This document shows, one piece after another, positions 37,601-48,046 of a stretch of 52,735 bases of DNA. The stretch is from contig NZ_BBWZ01000036.1 of the NCBI RefSeq assembly GCF_001015055.1, forward strand, positions 1-52,735. Reading direction: 5' to 3'. The DNA comes from Aneurinibacillus tyrosinisolvens. GTDB taxonomy: Bacteria; Bacillota; Bacilli; Aneurinibacillales; Aneurinibacillaceae. The position numbers and the translations under genes are program-made. The notes below the pieces were generated by a model. That model ran no database searches. It saw only the letters and a list, made by a program, of their open reading frames with translations, and had not been told where the DNA came from. Positions within the stretch are counted from its first letter, which is position 1; each line of letters begins with the position of its first letter.

Positions 37601-37620
37601 GGTTTTTCGTTGTTTTATAT

Positions 37621-37709
37621 GGAGGGATACCGAAGTGGTCATAACGGGGCGGTCTTGAAAACCGTTAGGGTGCAAGCCCACGCGGGTTCGAATCCTGCTC
37701 CCTCCGCCA
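37621..37709 (+). tRNA. tRNA-Ser (TGA)
   Basis: Acceptor GGAGGGA / TCCCTCC, long variable arm, anticodon TGA at 37646-37648 in loop CTTGAAA, T-loop GGTTCGAATCC and encoded CCA. Confidence 0.96.
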
Positions 37710-37736
37710 TACATACCTTACATTAAGAATAAGCTG

Positions 37737-37768
37737 CGCCACCGGTTTTCATGCCGGTGGCGTTTTTG
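37737..37768 (+). terminator. Terminator of the tRNA cluster
   Basis: CGCCACCGG / CCGGTGGCG hairpin followed by TTTTTG, 28 nt after the last tRNA. Confidence 0.85.
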
Positions 37769-37874
37769 TTATGAACCCCAGTTGCCGCCATAGCCGTTCA
37801 TAAAAAATGGCGAATCTGCAAAACCTATACTTCGAGTCTAAATGATGGCAAGACAGTGGAAGTGGGGCATAGAC

Positions 37875-40071
37875 ATGAGGGAGTCGGATAAAAGAGGAAT
37901 GTTTTGGCGATGGGGCCGCGTCATATACCGGCATCGCTGGATCGTGGTCCTGGTCTCGGTGCTGCTGTTCGCCGGTCTGGGTTTTTTTGCCGAAAAGGTG
38001 CCGGAGCTGTTAAAGGATAACGGTTTTTCGCCACGCGGCAGTGAGTCCGATATCGGCTTGACACGCCTGCAGGATCAGCTCGGCATTGCACCGTCGATGG
38101 TGAGTCTGGTATATACGAGCGGTACGCTGGATTTGATGGGCCGCAAGGAAACGCAGACCATCCTCGATTCCCTGACCAACCTCAAGAAGCTGCCATATGT
38201 CGGAGCGATTAAGGTGAACGACGCCGCACGCCTGGACAAGGGGAAGGGCATTCAATCGGTTCTTATCGAGCTTAATCTTAGCAGGACAAACGCCCTGGAT
38301 AAATATCCGGAAATCCGGAGCCGGATTCATGCGCCTCAGGGGATGAAAGTGTACGTGGATGGAGGAACGGCAACCCTCTATGATATTCAGAGGGCGACTA
38401 AAAAGGACATGGCCAAGTCGGAGATGCTGGGTCTGCCGATTGCCCTTATTGTGCTGCTGCTCATTTTTGGTACGGTGTGGGCAGCCCTCCTTCCTTTGAT
38501 TGTAGGCGTTATGAGCGTTACTGTAACTCTAGGAATTACTTATTTTATTGCCCGGATTTATTCATTATCGAATTTCTTGCCCAATATGGTTACGATGCTC
38601 GGGCTTGCCGTAGGATCGACTATGCTTTATTTATTGTTAGCCGTTTCCGCGAGGAGCTGAAACGGCAGCCGTCGGTGGGTGAAGCGGTGGCGATGACGTG
38701 CCAGATGGCGGGCAAGTCTATTTTTTTCTCAGGGTTCGCCGTACTGATCGGCATGCTTGGCATGCTGTTTATTAATTTGCCGGTTATGCGCGCGCTCTGC
38801 CTCGGCGGTGTGCTGGTCGTCCTAACTTCGGTAACCATATCTAACACCTTGCTGCTGGCGCTATTAGGCGTGTTCGGCCATAAGATTAACAGTTTTAAGG
38901 TATTCCCTGCGTTGCAGCACATGCGGGAAAATTCCACGCTATGGGAGCGGATCGCATCTTTCGTCATGAAACATCCAATCTTTTTTGTCCTGTTGATGAG
39001 CGGTGGTTTGATCCTGATGACGATTCCGATCGAAAGTATGAAGCTTGGCGTGCCGACTGCTGAAGTGCTGCCCCCATCTTATGAATCAAGGAAGGGCGAT
39101 GATTTGCTGAAGCAAACGTACGATGTCCGGGAGGCTAATCCGATCCAAATTATTGTGGAAACGCACGGGACGGTGTGGGAGAGAGCCGCAATCCGGGATA
39201 TCCAGGCTTATTCAGATAAAATCCGCCATACTTCCGGGGTAAATCAGGTTAGGAGCTTCATTACGGTTCTGGGGAACCATCCGCCAGCTCAAACCGCCGC
39301 GCTCCTCGGGCCCAATCGAATGAAACAGCGGTTTGAGGAGCAAAAGCTGGCCAAAGGCCACGCGGCACTGCTCGTTGTCGTTCCACGTTCCGATCCGGAG
39401 TCCGCTGAAACCGCCAGCCTGATCCGCCAGCTTCGCCAGATCGATTCGGGTCCGCTGCATGCTTTAGTTACCGGGAGGGCCGCTTACCGGGTCGATATGC
39501 TGGAGCGGATTAACAGGGGCTTTCCCGCCATGATCGGATTTGTCATGCTGGTGACGTATGCTGTGCTGCTTTCCGCTTTTCGCTCCGTTCTCCTGCCGAT
39601 GAAGCTGTGCTGATGAATCTCCTGAGTCTGGGGGCAACCTTAGGCATCGTCGTTACCGTGTTTCAAAAAGGCTGGATGGCAAATATCCTTCATATTACTT
39701 CCACAGGGTACGTAAGCATTATCCAGCCGGTTACAATCTTCTGCGTGGTATTCGGCATTTCGATGGATTATGAGGTGTTTTTAATTTCCAGGATTATAGA
39801 GGAATATGAAAAGACGGGGGACAACGAGAGGAGTACGGCGGAAGGGCTGAAAAAAACAGGAGGCCTGATTACGAGCGCTGCTTTTATCCTGCTGGTGGTG
39901 GTCGGTTCCTTCATTTTTACGGATATTGAGATTACGAAGGCAATCGGTGTTGGTCTTTTCTGTGCTGTTTTTATTAATGCTACGTTCGTCCGTATTCTGT
40001 TCGTCCCGGCTCTGATGAAGCTGCTCGGCCGTGCGAACTGGTGGGCACCCCGGTGGCTGGGCGGCAGGTGA
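37875..40071 (+). pseudogene. MMPL/RND-type transporter with two frameshifts
   Basis: A single MMPL transporter of about 730 residues is recognisable across three frames. The start is ATG 37875 or ATG 37842; neither has a strong site. Two RND halves each have an N-terminal membrane segment, a large outside domain and five to six further segments, with NMVTMLGLAVG-IDYALFIVSRFREEL and FGISMDYEVFLISRIIEEY proton-relay motifs. One missing A near 38614 and one missing G near 39604 break the frame. Restoring them gives GIDYALF and LPMKAVLMNLLSLG. Both sites are short homopolymers. Confidence 0.85.
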
Positions 40072-40141
40072 GTCGATATCAACCCTCTGCCCGGCGTCCC
40101 GATAACAAACAGTCGTAGCTGGGGATGAATCACTAATCATA

Positions 40142-40702
40142 TTAAAATAGTTCTTCTAATCTAATTTGAAACCCCTTCACAACTTGGGATTTCATAACAC
40201 CCTTTTCTTTCAATGCATCCATTTGCTGATATTGTCCTTCCTCGTCTAAAATATAAACTTGAACAATATTTAGCATCGGATTGATTATCCAGTATTCCTT
40301 CACACCATATTGCATATATAAGTTCAATTTAAAAACCAAATCATGCGCCTGGTTGGAAGGGCTTAGAATTTCTACAATAAGGGCAGGAACGCCAACATAC
40401 TTGTTTTCCATCAATCCACTTTTATCACAAATTACCGATAGATCAGGAATGACAATTTTGTTTCCATCCAGATTTTTATGAGACAATTCTACATCAAATG
40501 GAGCATGAAACACTTCACAATCTTTTCCTTCCAAGAAGTTAAACAATTTGGCGTGTAGTCGCCCAGATATCCGTTGATGTTTCGTGGACGGCGAGGGTGA
40601 CATAAACACAATTCCATCTACGTACTCCAATAAACCGTCTGTAACTTCCCTCTTTTTGTAGAATTCTTCTATGGTTATAAGGTTTTCCCGGGGTAAGTTC
40701 AC
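40142..40702 (-). CDS. Uma2-family (DUF820) restriction-endonuclease-like protein
   Basis: A 186-residue PD-(D/E)XK-fold protein. The core motif is VIPDLSVICD, with the catalytic Asp, then PALIVEILSPSN with the Glu, and a following K in VFKLNLYMQYGVKEYWIINP. The family is common in cyanobacteria and Firmicutes in many copies, often mobile. Its cellular role is unproven. It is AT-richer than neighbours and stands alone. Confidence 0.88.
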   Translation of the reverse strand: MNLPRENLITIEEFYKKREVTDGLLEYVDGIVFMSPSPSTKHQRISGRLHAKLFNFLEGKDCEVFHAPFDVELSHKNLDGNKIVIPDLSVICDKSGLMENKYVGVPALIVEILSPSNQAHDLVFKLNLYMQYGVKEYWIINPMLNIVQVYILDEEGQYQQMDALKEKGVMKSQVVKGFQIRLEELF

Positions 40703-40777
40703 AAGACCACCGTCCCTTTTTGCTTTTTGTATTTGGTAAGCAAAGCAGCATCTTTAAAGATAATTATAATACATTTT

Positions 40778-41173
40778 TCAATCCGTTTCCCATGTAATCA
40801 GGTGTTTTCCGTTTTCCATATGATCAAAAGTAAAGGTCAGTTCGTATTTTCCTTCCTTATCACACGTAACCGTGTACGCATCCTGGTATGTTCCAGGTTT
40901 CAATGCTTTCTCCAATACCTTTTTTCCATCAGGGTCCCTAACAGTAATCGTAAACAAGCCTTTTTTGAACTCCATCTCCTGGAGCTGGATGGCGAGAATG
41001 GTATTGGGGACGGATGGAATTTCCTTTGTGATTGTTTTGTGGTACGTTTCATAGGTTGCTTTAATCTCACTGTCTGTATTTGTTTCCACTGATTTCGTGC
41101 TGTATTCCGCGCAGCCTGAAAGGATAAATAGAAAAAGCGCAAGCAGTAAGGATAAGGTACGGGATGTTTGCAT
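40778..41173 (-). CDS. Small lipoprotein of unknown function
   Basis: About 131 residues from ATG 41173, where AAAGGAG is properly spaced. The ATG at 41185 sits on top of that site. The signal peptide ends in lipobox ILSGC. The mature part is probably an Ig-like beta sandwich (GLFTITVRDPDGKKVLEKALKPG, GKYELTFTFDHMENGKHLITWE) of the kind that binds membrane or sugar. I cannot name the family. Confidence 0.72.
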   Translation of the reverse strand: MQTSRTLSLLLALFLFILSGCAEYSTKSVETNTDSEIKATYETYHKTITKEIPSVPNTILAIQLQEMEFKKGLFTITVRDPDGKKVLEKALKPGTYQDAYTVTCDKEGKYELTFTFDHMENGKHLITWETD

Positions 41174-41194
41174 AACAGAATCCATCTCCTTTCT

Positions 41195-41320
41195 CTATTT
41201 GGTAATAGAAAGAACGTGCTCTAGCCATTGCTCCCACTCGTGTTTTGTATTTCCCGGAACACAATGCTTCAAGTGCTCGGGAAAACCTGGAATGTTTTTC
41301 TTCATTATACGCCCATTCAT
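41195..41320 (-). CDS. Possible small protein (41 codons)
   Basis: A short frame upstream of the lipoprotein gene, from ATG 41320 or ATG 41305 to TAG at 41195. It encodes MKKNIPGFPEHLKHCVPG... and a Trp/Glu-rich C-terminus. The composition looks protein-like and its stop is only about 20 nt before the lipoprotein start. It lacks a convincing ribosome binding site, so it may be spurious. Confidence 0.35.
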   Translation of the reverse strand: MNGRIMKKNIPGFPEHLKHCVPGNTKHEWEQWLEHVLSITK

Positions 41321-41473
41321 GTGACAGTGGAAAATAAATCGATTCAAACCGCTTTTTTCTTCTTTTCTATTAAAACAAACGCGTGTCGTGATAGAATAGA
41401 TAAGATGAAGGGGGCAGTATGAAAAACTCCCTTTTTAAAGCAAGAGGATATACGTTGAAAGGAAGGTTGCTCT

Positions 41474-43810
41474 GTGAAAGAACTGATTAACCGGCTGAAA
41501 CGCTGGCTGCAGGGCGAGGACGAGGAAGAAACGAAGTATGAAACAGAATCCTCACCCGTACCAGTGATGAATAGAGATTTAACGATTCGCACAGCGAACA
41601 TATACCCGAAAAAAACGAATGAAAAGGAAAAACCCCAGCGCGGCACAGTTCGCCGTGTTCCACCGAGACAGCAGACGGAACGGAAGAACGCGGACCGGTT
41701 TAAGTTTCCGCTCATCCCCGATGAGCCTGCTGCAGTAACAAAACAACAAGTTTCCCAGTTGGCAGCGCCCGTGAAGAAGGTGGAAGAACCTGCTGTTCAC
41801 AGGCAGGTTGTCAAAAAGGAAGGGAAACGCTCCTTTCAGCCTACGGAAGTTATTTCTCCTATTTATGGCCGCAAACGCCCGGAGACGTTGAGGAAAACAG
41901 AGAGTGAACGTATAGAAGCTTCGCAGGAGAAATTTGTCATACCGGAAGGGCCGATAATCGCCCGAGAGCAGAGAAGTGCAGAGGCAATTGCGAATCCTGT
42001 TCCCTATGAGGCTCCCAGCGGCATGGAGATTCAGAAGAGTGAGGTAGAGAAAGTTGAGATGGAGAAAAGCGAGCCGCAGCCTCCACTGTCTGACATACGA
42101 ATAGAAAAGCAAGCGGAACGTGTGAATGTAAGATTCGAGGACACAAAGGAAGAGACGCTTGAGGATAATGGAGTGCAGAGCGGCAAGGAGATGGAGGAGC
42201 CTGAAGAACCGGGAGCTGCCGAGCCTGTTTCCAGTGGAAGCAGCAGCGGGTACATCCCATCCTATCTCTCCGCATTGTCCGGACAGGTGAGCGGTGAAGA
42301 TGAGCGTCCAGTCCAACCGTTCTACAGACAAAGCTTTTCCTATTCGTACAATGAGAAGGCACTGCAAGAAGAAAAGCAAAGCCATCAAAAGCCGAGCGTT
42401 TCTTTGTTAAAGAACTCCCCGCCGCTGAGACAGGAGAAAACAGACAATGTGAGACGGCAGGAAGAAGTGCTCGCTACCACCCTGCAGAATTTCAATGTGA
42501 ATGCCGAAGTCATCGGCGCAGTGCAAGGGCCTACGGTAACGCGCTATGAAATCCAGCCTGCCGCAGGTGTAAAGGTAAACAAAATTACGAACTTGATTGA
42601 CGACATTAAGCTGAGCCTGGCTGCACGCGATATCCGAATTGAAGCACCGATCCCGGGCCGCTCTGCGGTTGGAATTGAAGTTCCGAATGAAGAAAGCATG
42701 CCCGTGTATTTGCGGAAAATTCTCGAATCCCCCGTTTTTATTTCCGACAAATCTCCGCTCGCTGTAGCGCTCGGAGTGGATATAGGGGGAGAGCCAGTCG
42801 TATCGGATTTATCTAAAATGCCCCACGGATTGATTGCCGGAGCAACCGGATCGGGGAAAAGCGTATGCATCAATTCCATCATTATCAGCTTGCTTTATAA
42901 AGCATCCCCTGAGGAAGTACGCCTTTTGCTCATCGACCCGAAAATGGTCGAGCTTGCGCCGTATAATCGTTTGCCGCATCTCATTACCCCTGTCGTTACG
43001 GACCCGAAACAGGCGACCGCTGCGCTCAAATGGGCGGTACAGGAAATGGACAGCCGCTACGAGAAGTTTGCAGAGGCAGGGGCAAGAGATATTTCACGCT
43101 ACAATGAACTGATGCGGAGGAATTACCCGGATGAGAAAGAATACGTTCTCCCGAGCATTGTCATTATTATCGATGAGCTCGCCGATTTGATGATGGTTGC
43201 ACCGCAGGATGTTGAGGAATCGATTTGCCGGATTGCACAGAAGGCGCGCGCCTGTGGCATTCACCTTCTCGTTGCAACACAGCGGCCTTCTGTAGACGTA
43301 ATTACAGGCCTAATTAAAGCAAACATTCCAACGCGGGTGGCTTTTTCCGTTTCATCGCAAACGGATTCGCGCACCATTCTTGATATGAACGGGGCGGAAA
43401 GGCTGCTCGGGAGGGGAGACATGCTGTATTTATCGAGCGGAAGCTCTAAGCCTGTACGCCTCCAGGGACCTTACGTATCGGACGAAGAAATCGAAGCGGT
43501 CACCGAATTTGCCAGAAGCCAGGGAGAGCCAAACTACCTTTTTGAAAAAGAAGATTTGAATCAAGTCATTACGACGGAGAATTCAGACGGGCTGTTTGCT
43601 GAAGCGCTTCTTTTCTGCGTCGAGAACGGGCAGGCTTCCGCATCCTTGCTGCAGCGCCAGTTTCGGGTTGGATATAACCGGGCGGCACGCCTTATCGACA
43701 TGATGGAGGAAAAAGGGTTTATTTCCGGCCATTCGGGCAGCAGTAAGCCGCGGGATGTGTTTTTGAGCCATTCAGACTATGAAAAATTGTTCCTGAGCGA
43801 ATCGAAGTAA
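41474..43810 (+). CDS. sftA: SftA-type DNA translocase (FtsK/SpoIIIE family)
   Basis: A 778-residue cytoplasmic translocase started at GTG 41474 (site GGAAGG). A low-complexity, charged N-terminus of about 300 residues has no membrane segments, which separates it from FtsK and SpoIIIE and fits SftA (YtpT). The motor has Walker A GATGSGKS at about 455-462 and Walker [12 protein letters not shown]. The C-terminal winged-helix gamma domain is [21 protein letters not shown] and [17 protein letters not shown]. SftA clears DNA from the division septum. Confidence 0.92.
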   Translation: MKELINRLKRWLQGEDEEETKYETESSPVPVMNRDLTIRTANIYPKKTNEKEKPQRGTVRRVPPRQQTERKNADRFKFPLIPDEPAAVTKQQVSQLAAPVKKVEEPAVHRQVVKKEGKRSFQPTEVISPIYGRKRPETLRKTESERIEASQEKFVIPEGPIIAREQRSAEAIANPVPYEAPSGMEIQKSEVEKVEMEKSEPQPPLSDIRIEKQAERVNVRFEDTKEETLEDNGVQSGKEMEEPEEPGAAEPVSSGSSSGYIPSYLSALSGQVSGEDERPVQPFYRQSFSYSYNEKALQEEKQSHQKPSVSLLKNSPPLRQEKTDNVRRQEEVLATTLQNFNVNAEVIGAVQGPTVTRYEIQPAAGVKVNKITNLIDDIKLSLAARDIRIEAPIPGRSAVGIEVPNEESMPVYLRKILESPVFISDKSPLAVALGVDIGGEPVVSDLSKMPHGLIAGATGSGKSVCINSIIISLLYKASPEEVRLLLIDPKMVELAPYNRLPHLITPVVTDPKQATAALKWAVQEMDSRYEKFAEAGARDISRYNELMRRNYPDEKEYVLPSIVIIIDELADLMMVAPQDVEESICRIAQKARACGIHLLVATQRPSVDVITGLIKANIPTRVAFSVSSQTDSRTILDMNGAERLLGRGDMLYLSSGSSKPVRLQGPYVSDEEIEAVTEFARSQGEPNYLFEKEDLNQVITTENSDGLFAEALLFCVENGQASASLLQRQFRVGYNRAARLIDMMEEKGFISGHSGSSKPRDVFLSHSDYEKLFLSESK

Positions 43811-43886
43811 GCGAGAAATTCGACGCGTATCGCCTTATTTCATGGTATAATAGAAGGAAACTCGTAAAGTAAGGAGAGGAATTGCC

Positions 43887-44570
43887 TTGCAAAACGAACA
43901 CGATACGTCAGTTCTTGTCGATTTCTTTGCTGAACGAGACGCGAAACAGCGCTATTTTGATGATATACATCGTCATTTAATGGAAAAGCTTCGTGAATAT
44001 ATGTCCCAGTCAGTCAATCTGAGGGAGAAAGTACGGGCAAAGCACTTATTCCGCAGCCATGTGGACTTGAATCCGGAGGCTTTGCTTATCCCATTCTGGG
44101 AAGCCCAGTTCGGAATCTGGCTCCTGCTTGAGTATCAGAATATTAAAGGAGAAAGAACGATTGAACGGTTTCTCCTGGAGCAGCATACTGACTTGTCGGA
44201 GGTAGAGATGCACCTTTCCGCCCACTGGATGGCTGCATATCCGTCAGTGTACCAGGTAGCGGAGGAGTCCGAAGAGGGATATCGCCTGGTCGATTTATGG
44301 AGTGAGGATACCATTGAGGTAGCTTTGCGCGAGGAGGAATATGTCCGCAGCGAATTCATCGTTGGACAGTATATTTTTGCACGCGTAGCTAAGGTCGGCT
44401 TTCTCCACCGGTTTATCGGTCCTTATGCTTTAATAAATAAGGAATGTGTCTCGCCAATCAAGGAAAACATGGAAACGAGCTTTAACAGCCGCAAGGAAGA
44501 GAACGGCCACCGTTCCTGGCGGTTGTTCATGCAGCACCATGGAATTGAAGTTTTGCGTATGCATCAGTAA
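43887..44570 (+). CDS. Conserved hypothetical, 227 residues
   Basis: I do not recognise this protein. It is soluble and mostly helical, with the segments FWEAQFGIWLLLEYQNIKGERTIERFLLEQ and YVRSEFIVGQYIFARVAKVGFLHRFIGP. It begins with TTG 43887 next to AAGGAGAGGA. It follows sftA at 76 nt and ends at a strong terminator. No catalytic motif can be named. Confidence 0.7.
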   Translation: MQNEHDTSVLVDFFAERDAKQRYFDDIHRHLMEKLREYMSQSVNLREKVRAKHLFRSHVDLNPEALLIPFWEAQFGIWLLLEYQNIKGERTIERFLLEQHTDLSEVEMHLSAHWMAAYPSVYQVAEESEEGYRLVDLWSEDTIEVALREEEYVRSEFIVGQYIFARVAKVGFLHRFIGPYALINKECVSPIKENMETSFNSRKEENGHRSWRLFMQHHGIEVLRMHQ

Positions 44571-44614
44571 AGAAAAAGCGCGCTTTCCCATACACCTGGG
44601 AAAGCGCGCTTTTT
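44571..44614. terminator. Bidirectional terminator between 43887 gene and thiF/moeB
   Basis: AAAGCGCGCTTTCCCA / TGGGAAAGCGCGCTTT stem with A-rich and T-rich flanks, between convergent genes. Confidence 0.88.
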
Positions 44615-44616
44615 CT

Positions 44617-45639
44617 TTATGAACCGATATATTTTGAATACAGCGTTCTGGCAACGGTCGTATCGTCCGTTCCCTGTACGACAACCCTGCCGGTTGGGAA
44701 GATAACGAGGGTATGTTCGCCTGCCTGAAAGCGAAGCAGGAACCGGTTTCGCTCGACTTTCCCCAGAGGGCTGAAGCGGGCCTCCAACTGCTCTAAATCA
44801 AGATTGTGCTCTTTCGCGGGCGTAATTTGTACGCTGTTCCGTCCGCACATGGCTGAGACTAAGTCTTCTTCACCCGTTAACGTGAGGAAGTCAAAGTGCC
44901 CTTTGCCGCAGGCCGGGCAATCCGGGTTTTTTCCTCCTGAGATGTTCATCTGGGAGTGCAGATTTCTCCAAATCTCCATGTGCTCAAGGTTCGGATTATA
45001 ATGCTTCTCATCCTGCAGAAGAAGCTTCAATCCCTCCACAGCCTGGTAAGAGGCTATGATATGGATAATGGGCCCGATAACGCCTGCTGTATCACACGTC
45101 TCTCCGCCTGCAGCTGGCGGAGCAGGAAAGAGGCAGCGCAGACACGGGGTTGCATGGGGCCGAATCGCAGCGAACATTCCTTTAGCACTGACAGCTCCGC
45201 CATACACCCATGGGATTCCATGCTTTACGGCCACATCGTTTATTAAAAATCGAATTTCGAAGTTATCGGTTCCATCCAGAATTAAATCGCAATCCTGCAG
45301 CAAAGATTCCGCATTAGCCGGTGTAATATCGGCGATTACCGGCTCAATTACAATGCTGCTATTAATTGCTTTTAACTTTTCGTAAGCGGCTATCGCTTTT
45401 GGCGTGTGGTTTGCCGCATCATTTTCATCATACAGCATTTGCCGCTGCAAATTGCTCGGTTCAACGAAGTCCCGGTCGATAATACGGACGTGGCCAATCC
45501 CGGCCCGTACCATATGGTTAGCAAGCACGGTCCCGAGTGCTCCTGCTCCCACAACAGCGACCTTGCTTTCCGCGAGGCGCTCCTGTCCGTGTTTTCCAAT
45601 CGGAGTGAATAAAATTTGTCTTGAGTAGCGGGTATCCAT
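44617..45639 (-). CDS. ThiF/MoeB-family adenylyltransferase
   Basis: A 340-residue E1-like enzyme. The nucleotide-binding loop is VVGAGALGT; RIIDRDFVEPSNLQRQ follows, and the adenylation arginine-rich part is DGTDNFEIR. Zinc cysteines are CLRC and CPAC. The Cys in GGETCDTAGV is equivalent to the sulfur-acceptor position of ThiF/MoeB. The length fits Bacillus ThiF. It lies beside moaC (pointing to MoeB), while the thi operon lacks thiF, so it may serve both ThiS and MoaD. No rhodanese domain is fused. Confidence 0.88.
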   Translation of the reverse strand: MDTRYSRQILFTPIGKHGQERLAESKVAVVGAGALGTVLANHMVRAGIGHVRIIDRDFVEPSNLQRQMLYDENDAANHTPKAIAAYEKLKAINSSIVIEPVIADITPANAESLLQDCDLILDGTDNFEIRFLINDVAVKHGIPWVYGGAVSAKGMFAAIRPHATPCLRCLFPAPPAAGGETCDTAGVIGPIIHIIASYQAVEGLKLLLQDEKHYNPNLEHMEIWRNLHSQMNISGGKNPDCPACGKGHFDFLTLTGEEDLVSAMCGRNSVQITPAKEHNLDLEQLEARFSPLGKVERNRFLLRFQAGEHTLVIFPTGRVVVQGTDDTTVARTLYSKYIGS

Positions 45640-45818
45640 AATAACATTTCACCTATTTCTTCTTTGATTATCCAGTCTTGTTTATGATAAGTTTATCGTA
45701 GGTTAGGAGAATTGGACAAGTGCCGGAACACTTTCCTTCTTCATTTTCCCGGAGACCGGGCTTGTTGTGATATACTATGGAAAAATTGCCAAAAACGTAA
45801 ATAGGGGACAAAGAGAAT

Positions 45819-46322
45819 ATGGATGAAGAATTAACCCATTTTAATAATCAACAGCGGGCAAAAATGGTCGATATTACGGAAAAACAGCCGACGGCCCGTG
45901 AGGCTGTCGTGCGCAGTCAGGTCATAATGAAGCCGGAAACACTGGTCCGGATTAAAGAAGGAAAAGTCAGCAAAGGGGACGTCCTGGCTGTTGCCCAGGT
46001 GGCCGGGATTATGGCGGCTAAAAAAACAGCGGATTTAATTCCAATGTGCCACCCGTTGCCTCTCACGGGCGTTGACATACAGTTTCATGACAATGGCCAT
46101 GATACGCTCTATATCGAAGCCGTTGCCAGGACGAAGGGAATGACGGGAGTAGAGATGGAAGCACTGACGGCCGCTTCCGTTACGGCCCTCACTGTGTATG
46201 ACATGTGCAAAGCGATGGATAAGGGAATGGTTGTAGGACCCGCTTATCTTGCCTCGAAAAAAGGCGGCAAGAGCGGTGATTTTATAAATGAGATAGAGAT
46301 TCAGGTTCATAAAAACAACTAA
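45819..46322 (+). CDS. moaC: Cyclic pyranopterin monophosphate synthase MoaC
   Basis: A 167-residue enzyme that works after MoaA in molybdenum-cofactor synthesis. The signatures are [31 protein letters not shown] and [25 protein letters not shown]. The start at ATG 45819 has AGGGGAC. It is divergent from the thiF/moeB gene. Confidence 0.95.
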   Translation: MDEELTHFNNQQRAKMVDITEKQPTAREAVVRSQVIMKPETLVRIKEGKVSKGDVLAVAQVAGIMAAKKTADLIPMCHPLPLTGVDIQFHDNGHDTLYIEAVARTKGMTGVEMEALTAASVTALTVYDMCKAMDKGMVVGPAYLASKKGGKSGDFINEIEIQVHKNN

Positions 46323-46345
46323 ATCTTATAAAGGAGTGTCACAGT

Positions 46346-46804
46346 ATGGCAAAAAGCAGTGAAGTACCTACATCCCTCACGAAAGAGCAGATGGAACTCT
46401 TTAATGGGGAAACACTCGTATTATTGAGCACGGTAGACGCCGATTCGAACACGCCCGGTATCCTGGCAATCTCCTGGGTAAAAGCGTATTCGGAAAACAA
46501 AATTCGCTTTTCAGTAACGAATACTTCCCGTACGGTGGCTAACATTAAAGCCAATCCGAGAGTCACCCTGTCAGTTATCGGTTTAGAGACGGTTTACTCC
46601 ATTGTTGGAACGTGCACGATCCTTGAAGAGAAAATGGAAGGTGTAGCGATGCCGCTCGTCAAAGTAGAAGTAGACGTTACAGCCGTTTTCGAGAGCATGT
46701 TTTGGGGAGCGAAAATTGTTCAAGAGCCCAGGTTTGAAAAAACGTATGACCTGGAGAAAGCGAAAGCACTGGATAACCAAGTATACGAAGCCATGCTTAA
46801 ATAA
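46346..46804 (+). CDS. Pyridoxamine 5'-phosphate oxidase-family FMN-binding protein
   Basis: A 152-residue split-barrel protein with the PNPOx-like core (LVLLSTVDADSNTPGILAISWVKAYSENKIRFSVTNTSRTVANIKANPRVTLSV). It binds FMN or F420-type flavins in related proteins and probably acts in redox chemistry or heme handling. The site AAAGGAGTG precedes ATG 46346, 24 nt after moaC, so it is probably co-transcribed. The substrate is unknown. Confidence 0.88.
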   Translation: MAKSSEVPTSLTKEQMELFNGETLVLLSTVDADSNTPGILAISWVKAYSENKIRFSVTNTSRTVANIKANPRVTLSVIGLETVYSIVGTCTILEEKMEGVAMPLVKVEVDVTAVFESMFWGAKIVQEPRFEKTYDLEKAKALDNQVYEAMLK

Positions 46805-46830
46805 CGATAAACTGGATTTATAAGTGGGAT

Positions 46831-46867
46831 ACAGTGCGAAGGGAAAGCCCTCGCACTGTATTTTTTT
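46831..46867 (+). terminator. Terminator of the FMN protein gene
   Basis: ACAGTGCGA / TCGCACTGT hairpin followed by TATTTTTTT. Repeat copy C starts 7 nt later. Confidence 0.88.
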
Positions 46868-46873
46868 GCCGGA

Positions 46874-47081
46874 TAAGAAAGCATATATCGCTTTAAAGTA
46901 ATAGAGAAAAAGACCGTAAGGTCAACAGTGTTAGAAAAAATGGAGAGCAGAAGAAGCCCGCAATTGTCTCCATCCTCGAACGACCCAGATGTTTTGCGGG
47001 CTCTGCTCGCAGGGAGGTGGAGCGGACAGTCCCCCCTTCCTCGCGGAAGGGAAAGGCAAGTAGACTGAACTCCCTTTTTTC
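46874..47081 (+). repeat. Copy C of dispersed structured repeat (internal deletion)
   Basis: 5' box, hairpin GACC-GTAA-GGTC (46912-46923), arm AAAAAATGGAG, outer helix GAGCAGA (46945-46951) / TCTGCTC (47002-47008), AGAA bulge, inner helix GCCCGCAA / TTGCGGGC and the conserved loop. Then hairpin CCTTCC-TCGC-GGAAGG and closing arm CTCCCTTTTTT (47070-47080). Compared with copy B it lacks about 50 nt between the 5' arm and the main hairpin. The closing arm still pairs with AAAAAATGGAG except for one T-C mismatch. Confidence 0.85.
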
Positions 47082-47154
47082 TTGATTCATAAAGAAGGAG
47101 AGGTGGAACAAAATATAGTGTGAGTAAATTGACCATTGAAAGGAGAAGATTACG

Positions 47155-48033
47155 TTGCCTGAGAACAACCAGGAAAAAAATGTAACTGCAACGCAGGAAC
47201 CGCAGCACGGCTATCTTCAACCCGATCTTGAATCCCAGATGACTCCGCACCCAAGAGATGAGGACGCTCAGTACAAGGGGAGCGGGAAGCTGCAGAATAA
47301 AGTTGCCCTTATTACCGGGGGGGATAGCGGAATTGGACGGGCGGTAGCTATCAATTACGCCAAAGAAGGGGCGGACGTCTGTATTTTATACCTGGATGGC
47401 CACAGTGATGCTGAAGAAACAAAGCGCCAGGTAGAGCAGGAAGGACGCCGCTGCCTTACGATTGCAGGGGATGTGGGAGACGAGAGGGTATGCCAGGATG
47501 CCGTGCAGCAAGCGGTGAGTGAACTGGGCCGGCTCGATATTCTGGTGAACAATGCAGGCGAGCAGCATGAACAGCAGAGTATCGAAGATATTACCGCAGA
47601 GCAGCTGCAGCGCACGTTCCAGACAAACATCTTCTCCATGTTTTATTTGACGAAAGCAGCGCTTCCACATTTAAAGGCGGGAAGTGCGATCATTAATACG
47701 GCTTCCATCACCGCCTACAAGGGCCACCCGACGCTTATCGATTACTCTTCCACCAAAGGAGCAATTGTTTCGTTTACCCGTTCCCTTTCACAATCGCTTG
47801 TAAGCAAAGGAATTCGGGTAAACGCGGTAGCCCCAGGCCCCATCTGGACTCCGCTTATCCCGGCAACATTTACAGAGGATAAGGTCAAGAAGTTCGGCCA
47901 AGATGTGCCGATGAAACGCCCGGGACAGCCGGAAGAGCTGGCGCCTGGTTATGTATACCTCGCATCGGATGATTCTTCCTATGTAACCGGACAAACGCTT
48001 CATATAAATGGCGGCGTTGTGCTCAACGGATAA
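47155..48033 (+). CDS. SDR-family oxidoreductase (YhdF/general-stress type)
   Basis: A 292-residue NADP-dependent short-chain dehydrogenase. A polar N-terminal extension of about 40 residues precedes the Rossmann domain. Cofactor motif: ALITGGDSGIGRAV. The catalytic region is NTASITAYKGHPTLIDYSSTK, with catalytic Ser near ASIT, Tyr in DYSSTK and Lys in STK. The start TTG 47155 has AAAGGAGAAG. The length and N-terminus fit the YhdF/glucose-dehydrogenase-like general stress group. It is flanked by inverted repeat copies C and D. Confidence 0.9.
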   Translation: MPENNQEKNVTATQEPQHGYLQPDLESQMTPHPRDEDAQYKGSGKLQNKVALITGGDSGIGRAVAINYAKEGADVCILYLDGHSDAEETKRQVEQEGRRCLTIAGDVGDERVCQDAVQQAVSELGRLDILVNNAGEQHEQQSIEDITAEQLQRTFQTNIFSMFYLTKAALPHLKAGSAIINTASITAYKGHPTLIDYSSTKGAIVSFTRSLSQSLVSKGIRVNAVAPGPIWTPLIPATFTEDKVKKFGQDVPMKRPGQPEELAPGYVYLASDDSSYVTGQTLHINGGVVLNG

Positions 48034-48046
48034 AATAATAAATGAG

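Noticed and set aside
36591..47081. Repeat family as an ordinary MITE
   Set aside because: No matching terminal inverted repeats or target-site duplications are visible at copy ends. An IS200/IS605-type or RNA explanation fits better, though a MITE is not excluded.
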